This document shows positions 11,455 through 22,400 of a DNA stretch of 64,000 bases, piece after piece. Position 1 is the first letter of the stretch; each line of letters opens with the position of its first letter. Made by a program: the position numbers and the translations under genes. This DNA comes from Ochotona curzoniae (lineage: Eukaryota; Chordata; Mammalia; Lagomorpha; Ochotonidae): contig NW_024467119.1 of NCBI RefSeq assembly GCF_017591425.1, forward strand, positions 25,579,001 to 25,643,000, written 5' to 3'. The notes under the pieces are model-generated. The model did no database searches and was not told the origin of the DNA. It was given only the letters and a program-made list of their open reading frames with translations.

Positions 11455-11938
11455 AAAACCCCCATCTGGTATATACCCAAATGTCGACCAACTGAGCAAT
11501 GGATAATTCTATTGCTGTACAGCCACACGATGCAGTTAAAACTCATCGGTACAGGAATGAAGGCCCGATGACATGCTACACCGTGGGCCCAGGCACCATT
11601 CTGCCAAGTGAAAGAAGCTGCTCATCAAACACCATGCATTCTAGCTAATGACTTCCTTATGGACCAAACCTAACGGGGCAAATCCACAAAGACAGAAAGT
11701 AAACTGGTGCTTCCTAGGGACTGGAGTTTGGGAGGTGAGCGGAAGCACAGCTGGTTAGAATGGATCTCCCTTCAGGGGTGATAAAAGGCTCTCCCATGGA
11801 CTCAGAGGTCAGTTGTGCAGTTGGCGCACAACAAATTCGTACACATCCTACAAATCACTTTACTGTACATATTCCAAGTCAGTTTTATGGACTAGGAATT
11901 ATCTCAATGAAATTATTACCCAAAGAGGGCAGCCGATT
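11455..11938 (+). mobile_element. Ancient L1M-type 3' end
   Basis: Follows the conserved order of an old mammalian L1 tail: 'gtatatacccaaatgtc', 'gcaatggataattctattg', 'gtgaaagaag', 'aaatccacaaagacagaaag', 'tgcttcctagggactgg', and finally 'aattatctcaatgaaattatta'. Confidence 0.75.
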
Positions 11939-11957
11939 TTCTCCTTAAAGACAACTG

Positions 11958-12281
11958 AAGGGCTAGTGATGTGGTTCCACTGGCTAATCTTCCACCTCCA
12001 AGCACCAGGATCCCACATGGGTGTTGGTTTGTGTCCCGGCTGCTCCACTTCCCATCCAGCTCCCTGCTTGCGGCCTGGGAAAGCAGTCAAGGACGGCCCA
12101 AAGCCTGGGGACCCTGCATCTTCATGGGAGACTCAAAAGAAGCTTCTGGCTCCTGGCTCTGGATGGGCTCAGCTCCAGCCTTTGTTGCCACTTGGGGCAG
12201 TGAACCAGCAGATGGAAGATCCATCTCTCCTCTCTGAAAACCTGCCTCTTTAATAAAAATAATTAAATCTTTAAAAAACCT
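11958..12281 (+). mobile_element. C-repeat SINE
   Basis: Full length, ending 'taataaaaataattaaatcttt'. It was inserted just downstream of the old L1 tail. Confidence 0.88.
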
Positions 12282-12829
12282 GAAAAAGCAGTGTTATTTA
12301 TTTTTACTTTACTGCAATTAGGCGTTATCTGGTTGAGCGCTGTATCTGCAACCAATAGTCCAATCAACTGACACTAATTAAACTCAGGCGCTATCCGCAC
12401 AGGCCGGCCAGCATTGGCCCCTCATCTCCCTGATCTCAATTTCCAATCTCATGGACCACCCTCAGCCGAAGCTCAGTCCATCCCAATCGGATTCAATTAC
12501 AAGCCTCCTGTTGATAGGCCCAACAGGTGAGAAAGCCAGACTTTACCTTGAATATTGTTTTCAGCTGGAACCTTTGCAAAATGCACAGAAAGGGCAAGAC
12601 AGAAACAAATGAATGCAATGTTTCCTTCTATGCAAAGCTGAGCGAAAATAGAGAAGAGCCAACTCAACCCCCGTTCCAGCATCTTCTCACTCGCAGCCCA
12701 CACCATCTGCCCGCAGCGGCCACCGCAGGCCCTGACCCCATTTTCTTCTGAATTCGCTCGTTTCGATCAGGAGTTCGCTGACGAAAAGCCAGCGGCTCCT
12801 CTCATCAGTCAGTCTCTCGAGCCAGTCTG
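12282..12829. other. Upstream flank of the THAP9 promoter
   Basis: No repeat or exon is recognised. G+C content rises toward the island that follows. In human, antisense transcripts (THAP9-AS1 and alternative SEC31A 5' exons) start near here; none can be proved from sequence. Confidence 0.3.
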
Positions 12830-13203
12830 GAACCACGCACCTGCCGCCCACGACTCCTGCGTTTTCTCCGCATCTGAAAGCTGCAAGGGAGGGACAGGAA
12901 TCTCAGACCATCATTTTTGCCTCGACTTTGTCTTCCAGATTTCGTTCCCCATTCCTCATCCCTCCCTCTTATCCTCAGTTCTAAATCGCACCCTGGTCCC
13001 GTCGCCGCGCGCTGGTCAGCCCCTCCCGCTTCACCTCGGCAGGCTCCATCTCCAAATAAAAGCCGATGGCACCGGATTGAACCAGAACCGGTGAATACAA
13101 AAGGAACAACTTCAGAGCACGACAAAGCCCGCTCCCCAACCCCCTGCCGAGTAGGAGCAGTGTCCAAGTGCACGTCCCTCCCACCGCACCGACGACCTTT
13201 TTC

Positions 13204-13238
13204 ATTGGCTGTTGCGACGCGACGTGGCTCATGATTGG
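13204..13238 (-). promoter_or_regulatory. Two inverted CCAAT boxes, probable NF-Y sites
   Basis: 'attgg' occurs at 13204-13208 and again at 13234-13238. The starts are 30 bases apart, about three helical turns, a typical NF-Y pair spacing. They read as CCAAT on the - strand. 'cgacgtggct' lies between them. Confidence 0.5.
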
Positions 13239-13351
13239 CTCCAGGGCCGAGCGGGGCGCTGACTGACAGGCCACCTAGGCCCGCCTTTCTGTATAAGTAA
13301 GGGTCTGAGCTGGGAAACCTGGAGGCGGACCCCCCCTTCCCAAACAAGAAG

Positions 13352-13431
13352 ATGACCCGAAGCTGCTGCGCCGTGGGCTGTAGCGCCCGGGACACCGTGC
13401 TGAACCGGAGGCGCGGCCTCTCCTTCCACAA
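13352..13431 (+). CDS. THAP9: THAP9 coding exon 1
   Basis: Codes for M1 to H26 plus two bases. It opens MTRSCCAVGC, giving the first two zinc-ligand cysteines (C5, C10), and reaches GLSFH. The donor is 'aa' followed by 'gtgcgt' at 13432. The ATG is the first in frame and sits where the human protein starts. The codon split across the junction reads AAT (Asn27). Confidence 0.95.
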
Positions 13432-16400
13432 GTGCGTGTGAGCGCAGTCCCGCAGCGGACACTGCGGCCCCCAGGGCCTGGCGGGCTGCGGACCGGGGCG
13501 GGCCGTGCGTGGCGCCGTCCACGGGGCGGGGCGAGCGGAGCGAGGGAACTCTAAAATTGGGGCTCCTCTCGCACCTGCTCTGTGCTGACCTCATTCCTTC
13601 TGCTTGCGTCATGACTGTCAACAAGGGTACTGGGAGGGAGGCCTCCTGTCGGGACAACGGGAGTACTCAGCTCTGGCCTGTCCCGTCTGGCGTTTGAACC
13701 TGGCTCTACTTCGGCCTGGATCTGAGCCACAAAGTTTCCACTGGGGCCGAAAAGGGGGAAAGGGGTGGGAGGGGGCCCAGAATTTCTAACGTGCGTGCAC
13801 GTCTATGGTGCAGACTGGGGTTGAGACACGCTGGGGCCTGCAGACATAGAAATTTGCTTTAACTGCGGTAGGCTGTTTGGGAGATGTAGGGAGTTCAAAG
13901 ACTTAAATACTTGCTGGGGCAAGAGATGGGGCCAGGCGGAGCGGGGCCGGCTAACAGGGGCAGAAAGGTAATGCATTGCCAAGCGCAGGTGCAATGTAGA
14001 GGAACGAGAGGCAGAAGGTGTGAGTCCAGATGAAGGAGTTCCAACTATGTAGTTATGTATTTTCTGGAACCTGGGGCCTGTTCTTCCCCTGCCAGGTTCT
14101 CCCGTCAGTTAATTACCCTACTCTTCAGCTGCTCTGTCTACTTTCACTGAAAGCCCTTTTGAAATAGGGACAGCCAGCTGAGCCTGTGTACCCCCTTTCG
14201 CTGCTCCACCATCCCCCTTCCCTTAACCAGGCTCTTAATTAAGTCCCACTGGCTTTACTACCTGCTGTAGCCAGGTAACTGCCACCACCATTACCAGTGA
14301 CCTCTTTGTCCTTCTCTTTGGTCCTAATCATTCCTTCAAATGCCCCCACACCCTTCCTTGCATTTTACTTTCCTTTGAGGCTTTTAAGTGAGGACTTTAA
14401 TCATGTGACCCCTCCCTGTCTGAATTACATTTCCATTTCCTCTGTGCTTCTGCTTTATACAGAGCTCTTCCGTATGCTGATTCTATGCTGATTCGTGCCC
14501 TAAAACCTTGCAGTGATGGGTGGAGCCTGGAATTTCTTCAGGGCTCCCAAGCGGGTGGTGGGGCTCCAAGCATCTGGGACTTCTACTTTTCCCAGGCCAT
14601 GGGCATGGAACTGGATGGCATTTGGAGAAGCCCAGACAGCAGTCTGCCCCTATGTGGGCTTTACTTCCTAGGACAATGCCAGCCCCTGCCTTGGCTTTTT
14701 GTTAAAGGAGTTGTCTCCATCTAAAAAGCCAGCCAGGTCCCAGCACATTGGCCTAGAGCTAAATCCTTGCCTTGAATGCTGGGATTCCATATGGGAGCTG
14801 GTTAGTATCTCAACTGTGACACTTCCCCATCCAGCTTCCTGCCTGTGACCTGGGAAAGCAGTCAAGAATGGCCCAAAGCCTTGGGACCCTGTACCTATGT
14901 GGGAGACTTGGAAGAAGCTTCTGGCTCCTGGCTTCAGATCGGTTCAGCTTTTGCCATTGCGGCTGCATGAGGAGGGAACCAACAGATGGAAGGTCTTTCT
15001 CTGCGTCTCCTTCTCTCTGTAAAATCTGACTTTCCGATAAAAGTAAATAACAAATTTTGAAAAAAATTTTATTAGAAAAGCAGATTTTACAGAGAGAAGC
15101 AAAGAGAGGAAGATCTTCCGTTCACTAGTTCACAACCCAGTGGGCCACAATGGCCAAACTTGAGCTGATCTGAAGCCAGGAGCTTATTCGGGGTCTCCCA
15201 TGCAGGTGCAGGATCCCAAGGCTTTGGGCCATCCTCGACTGCTTTCCCAGGCCACAAGTGGGTTGCCGGATGGGGAAGTGGAGCAGCTGGGACACAAACC
15301 TGTGCCCATATGGGATCCTAGGTACATGCAAGGCAAAGACTTTCACCACTAGGCTGCCTACTCCAGGCCCTGTTTTTTGTTTGTTTGTTTAATAACAATT
15401 TTTGTTTTTTTATATGAAAAGTTAGATTAGAGACAAAGAGAAACAGAGAGTTCATCCATCCCTGATTCACTCTGTAACAGCCAGAGCTGAACTGATCCAA
15501 CCAGGAGCGTGCTCTGATTCTCCCATGTGGGTGCTGGGTCCCAAAGACTGGCGTGATCCTCTGCTGCTTGTCCAGTCCCTAAGCCAGATATTGGGTTGGA
15601 AGTGCAACAGCTGAAATGCAAACTGGCAGCACAGGCAGAGGATTAGCCTACTAAGCCACTGTGCTGTCCCCTCCTCCTTTTTTTTTTGTTTTGTTTTGTT
15701 GTTGTTGTTGTTTTTGTTTGTTTTTTTTTGCAGAAAATGCATGCAAGCTGCCTAGAAATCTGTTTCTAAATCAAAGAGAAGGGACAGAACGAGCACTAAC
15801 GTGCTCTTCATGTGTGTTCCATAATAAATGCCTTATAAAATAGAGAAATGTGAGGCAGTTTCATATTCAAACCTAGGAAACAGTAGGGCCTTTTACCCAA
15901 ACATGAGAGAACTAAGTGTAGTGACATTTTCTGTTGCATGACAGGTGGAAGATTCAGTGGCAACATTGTGAGCTCGCACATGGATGAGGCAGGCGTTGTG
16001 GGTTACCTGCTAAGATGGCGGTCCTCCCAAAGCTTGGCTCAGGCTGAAGGACTGGCCTTCAGAAGAGAGGTAACTCACAAGGCCTTGGGCCTCAGCCAGT
16101 AGGCTTCTGCACAGCACTGCTTGTAGCATGGTGGATAACTGCGCAGGAGCTGCCCATGCAGCAGAAAGAGAGTCAAGAAATCTGCTCCCCCATGGTCACT
16201 GCTCCTGGTCCTGCGCAAGCAAAGTAGAACTAGACTCTACCTCTTCAAAGGAGAAAGCACCAAAGAATTTCCAGATAAAAACTCGCTACAGGAAAGAGGA
16301 TGATGCTTGTGTTCATGAACTGTTCACATTTGGACAGATTCTGTTGGGTGTAGGCAGTGAGGAAAGAATAAGGCAGGATCTACGGTAGCAGAATTGCCCT

Positions 16401-19400
16401 CTTACAGATGAAAACATTAAATCGTTGCGATGTTGAACATGCAGCTTTAAAACTCAGGGAGCCTCGACAAATGCAATCAAGTAAAGGAAACTCGATTGGG
16501 GTTAATGTGCAGCAGGCAGATAGGTTTGTCTAATGAATGTTACGGAAGTTTCATCCTATCGCTCCAGTTTTCCCACAGATACCCTCATGCGCTCAAGATG
16601 GATCAGCGCTGTTAACCGCGTAGACCCCGAGAGCGGCAAGATTTGGCTCCCAGGACCAACTGCTGTGCTGTGCTCCAGACATTTTCAAAAAAGTGACTTT
16701 GAAATACATGGCGTCCGCAGAAAGCTGAGGAAAGACGCCGTGCCCTCTGTTTATCTGCACGAGGTACTCCCCCTTGGTGTCAGCAGAGCTGAGGTTTCCC
16801 CAGCGTTGCAGAGCCAGGATGGCCCACGTCACAGCTGGGACTGAAGTACAGAAATGCAGATCCTTAATGCACATACGGAACGGTTACTGGCAGATCGCAA
16901 AAACAAAGATGGAAATGGCTTAAGAACTCAGGCTTTTGTTAAGGATGAGACAGCTTTCATAATACTTTTTGAAATAATTACTTTTGTTAGTTCCTCTCAG
17001 TCATATTATGTACTTTGACCAAAAATATGTCTAATATTAGCATTGTGATCGGAGGAATAAACGAAAATGTGAGACTTATTATGAGTGAATCATCAGCTTA
17101 GGTTTCTTTTGTTGTTGTTGTGTTGTGTTTAAGATTTCTTGTTATTTGAAAAACAGTTGGGGCTGGCACTGTGGTATATATTATGTTGGTCTTCTGCTTG
17201 GAACACCAGTGTCCCATATGGTACCAGTTCAAGTCCTGGCTGCCTCACTTCTGTTCCAGCTCCCTACTAATATGCCTGGGAAAGTAGTGGAGGATGGCCA
17301 AGGTCCTTGGGGCCCTCCAGGGAAACTCCTGGCTCCTGGATTCAGGCCAAGCCAGCTCCAGCCATTAAAGCCATCTGGGGAGTGAACCAGTGAATGGAAG
17401 CTCTCTGGTGCCTTTCAAACAAAAATGAATAAACGCTTTTAAAATTGTTTAAAACAAAAGAAAAAGAAAGGCAGAATTACAGAGAGAAAATTCTTCTATC
17501 CACTGGTTTATTCAAATGGCTTCAATGACTAGGGCTGGCCCAGGCCAAAGCCAGGAGCTTCTTCCAGATCTCCTACAAAGGTGCAAGGACCCAAGTGCTT
17601 GAGCCATCCTACATTGCTTTCCAAGGTCATAAACAAGGAGCTAGACTGGAAGTGGGAACTGCTGGGTCTCAAAATGGTGCCCATATGGAATGTCAGTGCC
17701 ATAGTTGGTGGCTTAACCCACTATGCCACAGAACCAGACCCTTTGATTTATTTTATCTTTTTACCCCTTAACCACAACTCGCATACATGGCTTTTACTTT
17801 TTCCATCTTCTTCAGTAGTCACTGAATTATTTGCACTCTGACACTAGGCGGCTTCTGGTTACAGTCATGTTTGCTGTTGTTCTATCCTGCTGCCATACTT
17901 AGAAGTATTTCGTTGGTGTCAGACTTACTCATAGGAACTTACTATTTTTTTTTAATATTTTTTTTTTATTGGCAAGTCAGATAAACAGAGAGGAGGAGAC
18001 ACAGAGAGGAGTATCTTCCCTCCACTGATTTACTTCCCCAGGTGACTGCAATAGTCAGAACTGCCAGGAGCCCTGAGACTTCTCTGAGTCTCCCACATGG
18101 GTGCAGGGTCCCAAGGCTTTGGGCCGTCCTCCACTGCTTTTCTAGGCCACAAGCTTGTTCGCATTGTTCTATAGATTATCGATTTAAAAAATTCCGTTTG
18201 ATACCTAACTCCCCAGCAGCCAGAAGAGTGCTTTGTAATCAGTGGTGGTTTTATAGATAATCTATATAATGATTTCTAAAATAGCTCATTTCCTATTTCT
18301 GTAATAGCCTGTTCCAGGTATATACCTTAGAGGTAGAGCAAGACGGAAAATCCTGAGAAAGCCCCTTCCGGGTGAGTCTCAAGAGGTTGCTATTGAGGAC
18401 CATAATTATAGTTTAAAGACGCACGTGGCAGTAGATGCGGAGATGCTGGGTGAAGTGCAGCAAATGCTACGGGAGTCCCGAGCAGGACCTGTCTCTTGGA
18501 CAAACCGCAGGCTGCTCAAGAAGAGAAGGGATTTGCAGCTGATCGATGCACTTGTGCAAGAGAAACTACTTTCTGAAGAAACAGAGTTTCTGCTACGAAC
18601 ACAGTTTTCAGGTATTGCTCCTAGTAATCTGTCATATTTGCAAAATAGCTGTGTGGGTGTTTTTGTAATATCCTTACATATATACTTTGCTCTTGAGAAT
18701 GAAACCATACTTTAATCTGTGAACTGAAAAGTCTCAATAGCATAAGTGAGAAAAATGAAAATTTAACCAAGTTGCTTTTTGCATTTCAATCTTCCAGGTA
18801 CAACATTTACATGTTTATTCTAGGAAAGGTAAGGAAGTAACTGAAGGTTAAAACATCACGCAGCCCAAAACATCACATAGCCCCGACCACACAGAAATGA
18901 CAGCCTGTAGTTTATACAGCATTGCATTCTGAACTTTTCCTTTTTTATAATAGACTTCACACATGCTATTGTGCTGTTTCTTTTTAAAAACAATCACATT
19001 TATTGAATTTACAAATTAATGAACAGATAAGTAAGTGAAAAATAGTCAAACAGTGGTTCGGACGTATAAATATTCCCATTTTCCAGATGGAGGCCCCATT
19101 TTTAATAGACTGAAATCTTGAAAAAGTTAGTTCCTCAGTAAAACTAACATTTGATATGGAAGAGCAAGGATCCAGCATGCTCCTCCTCACTCTTCCTCAC
19201 TCGGAGGCCTCAGGTTCAATATAATGTGAGAAGTGAAGGTGATGAGCACCTGCTGTTCCCTAAGTGACATTTCAGTGCAAATATTTATCAGTATGTTCAT
19301 TTAAACTTTCCTTGGATATTGCCCAACTGTCATAAGCAGTTTTTAAACTGTCATGTAATGTGTTAGCAAAGCCAATTCTTTTAAGTATTTTATTTTTATC

Positions 19401-22400
19401 GGAAAGGCAGATATACAGAGAGGAGAAGAGAAAGAGAGGAAGATCTTCCATCCTTTGATTCACTTCCCAAGTGATGGCAATGGCCGGAGCTGTGCCAATA
19501 CAAAGCCAGGAGCCAGGAGGCTCTTCCAGGTCTCCCACATGGGTACAGGGTCCCAAGGCCTTGGACCTTCCTCAACTGCTTTCCAGCCACAAGCAGGGAG
19601 CTGGATGGGAAGTGGGACTTCCAGGATTAGAACCAGCACGCTTATGAGATCCTGGCACTTGTAAGGTAAGGACTTGAGCCACTAGGCTACCGTGCCAGGC
19701 CTGCAAAGTCTTTAGAGTGGAGTTGAACCATAGAATCTACAGAATCCCTATTTTTTCTTGAACAATTCTATAGCATAGGTATGTGGATAAATTAAAAAAA
19801 AGATTGCTTAGTCCTTTTTGTGAGCCAACATGTTGAAGAAGGGCAAAAGAGTTTCCAGCTTACTGTTTTTATGGAAATAGCTGGAAAATTCTGGGAAAGG
19901 AAAAAAAAAATCCTGTTTCAAGAAATGTCTCCAGAGGAGAGGAAGAGATTAAGAGATTAAAAAGGAACAGGGGGCTTTACCATGAGCAGAGTCCAAAATA
20001 AGGCAAATTGATAGCTCAAGGGAATTTCAACCAGCTGTTTATCTCCTTGTTCTAAAAACTTCTAGGGTGGGTGCTAATGAATAATAAAGCCTTCAATTGA
20101 AATTTTTCACATTTTGACAGCTAAATAATCCACAATGGTTCGGACAGTTAAGAGACCCAATTGCAATTGCCGTATTTTGAATGAACAGCGTATTTTACAT
20201 GCAGACATGATGATCCGTTTTACACCACACACACAAAAAATGTCTGTTGAGGCAGTAGTAGGTAAAGCAAGTACGTGTTACACCAGCTTCCCGTATGGAC
20301 ACTGGTTCATGCCCTGGTTGTTCCACTTCTATTCTGGCTTCCTGCTGATGTACCTGGGAAAGCAGCAGAGGATGGTTGAAGTTCTTAGGCCCCTGCACAC
20401 AACTTGGGAGACCTAAAGGAAGCTTTTGGCTTCGGCCCAAGCCAACCCTGGTCAGTCAACCGAACCCTTGCAGCCATTAGAGAAGGGAACGTGTGCATCG
20501 AAGAGAACTTTTTGTGTATCACTCTCTAACTAAATGAATGTCACTTTCACAGATTTCCCTTGGGAGCTGCATGACTGGAACAACCCAGCTAATTACTCTA
20601 AAGAAATGAAACAATTTGCTGGTACACTCTACCTGTGCGGTACAACGGTCTATGAGTACGTGAGGAAGATCCTGAAGCTGCCTCATGCTTCTGTCCTCAG
20701 GACGTGAGTAACTGCTGAGATGGGAAAGGAAACCAAGGGTATTCCTAGGACTCTGCACGTGATAGCTGCTAGTATCAAACGCCAATGCATGGATTTTGAA
20801 ATTTTAATTTTTAAGGGTCTATTTTTTTTAAGATTTATTTATTCCTTGTGTTTATTGCAAAGTCAGATATATATAGAGGAGGAGAGACAGAGAGGAAGAT
20901 CTTCCATCTGATGCTACACTCCCCAATCAACCACAACAGCTGGAGCTGAGCCAATCTGAAGCCAGGAGCCAGAACCTTCTTCCGGGTCTCCCACGTGGGT
21001 ACAGGGTCCCAAGGCATTGTGCCATCCTTGACTGCTTTTCCAGGCCACAAGCAGGGAGCTGGATGGGAAGCGGGGCTGCAGTGATTAGAACTGGCACCTA
21101 TATGGGATCCTGGTGCGTACAAGGTGAGGACTTTAGCTGCTAGGCTTTCGTTCCAGGTTCCCTGAATTTTTTGCCTCCGAATTAAGTTTTCTTTTGCCCA
21201 CAAATAATCTTTTCATTTCCCACATTATTTTTAAAGTGTCCTCATACTCCTGTTTTGTAGCCCGTTTTCTCTTTTTTAAGATCTTCTAGGTAGCATATTA
21301 TTTGTGTATTATTTCAGCAGTAAAATTTCCACCAACAAAGTGAAGATGCATAGATATGACAAGAGTTTTGTAACTCCTAGATGTTAGAGACACTCAAATC
21401 AACAAAATCTGAGTCCGGAAATAGTGGGGATTCTTCTCGATCTATCTATATCTACCTACCTACCAGAGATTTAATTATTTCTTTGAAAAGCAGAGTTAGA
21501 GTGGGAAGGGCACAGAGCACTTCCATCCACTGGTTCATGCCCCCTTGGGCACAACAAGTGAAGGTGAGCCAGCCTGAAACCCGGAGCCAGGAACTTGTTG
21601 TAGTTCTCCCACATGGATGCAGAGGCCTAAGTGCTTGAGCCATCCTTTCCTGCTTTCAAAGGCCACAAGCAAGGAGCTGTATCAAAAGTGGAGCAACTGG
21701 GACATGAACTAGCGCCCGAATGATCCTGGCACTTGAAGGGGGAGGATTAACTTACTACACCATGGCACCAGTGCCTATTCATACATTTTGATAATGTCTG
21801 AATTTTACCACAAAAACACCTGAATGGCCAAGCATATTGGTATTTGGTTGCATTTACATTCATTTTCCCATTAAAAATATTTGCTCCTTTAACGTACCTG
21901 TGTTAAAGTATTAGATCTTTAAAATCATTGTATTCGATATTTATTGATCAGGAGCAGCCAGGGACCCAAAACAATGGCTGAATTAGCTAATCCTCTCCCT
22001 TCAAGTGCTGGGATCCCATATGAGCACCAGCTCGTGTCCCAATGTTCCACTTCCTATCTAGCTCCCTGCTTGTGTCCGGGGAGTGCAGTGGAGAATGGCC
22101 CAAAGCCTTGGCACCCTGCACCCACCTGGGAACCCCAGAAGAAGCTCCTGGCTGCTGGCTTTGGATCAGTCATTACAGTTACTTAGGGAGTGAACCAGAG
22201 TGTAGAAAATCTTTCTTTCTGTCTTTCCTTCTCTCAGTAAATCTGACTTTCCAATAAAGATAAATAAATCTTAGGGAAGCCAATAAAATGGAGTCACCAG
22301 GGGAGAGATGGAGGCAGGATCATGGTGCTGGAATGCAGATGTAGAAAGTTTGTGGGAGGGAGTCAGATGCTGCCGGGAGATCCTGTAAGATGAGGGCAGA

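Larger units (their letters stand above)
12830..13560. promoter_or_regulatory. THAP9: CpG-rich promoter of THAP9
   Basis: A CpG-dense block covers the THAP9 start codon at 13352. It contains paired CCAAT boxes (13204-13238) and a weak TATA-like 'tataagta' at 13292-13299, about 55 bases before the ATG, which would leave a 5' leader of only some 30 bases. The position suggests bidirectional use with an antisense transcript, as in human. Confidence 0.7.

Noticed and set aside
13208..13238. Possible ER-stress response element (CCAAT plus CCACG on the - strand)
   Set aside because: The spacer between CCAAT and CCACG is 6 bases; the established element needs 9. Not supported despite the SEC31A context.
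12805..13431. 208-codon open frame on the - strand opposite THAP9 exon 1
   Set aside because: CpG-island sequence has few stop codons by chance. The frame shows no recognisable domain and overlaps the promoter and exon 1.
16128..16388. 86-codon open frame in THAP9 intron 1
   Set aside because: No homology recognised, no splice sites that would join it in phase to THAP9, and exon 1 to exon 2 is already complete without it.
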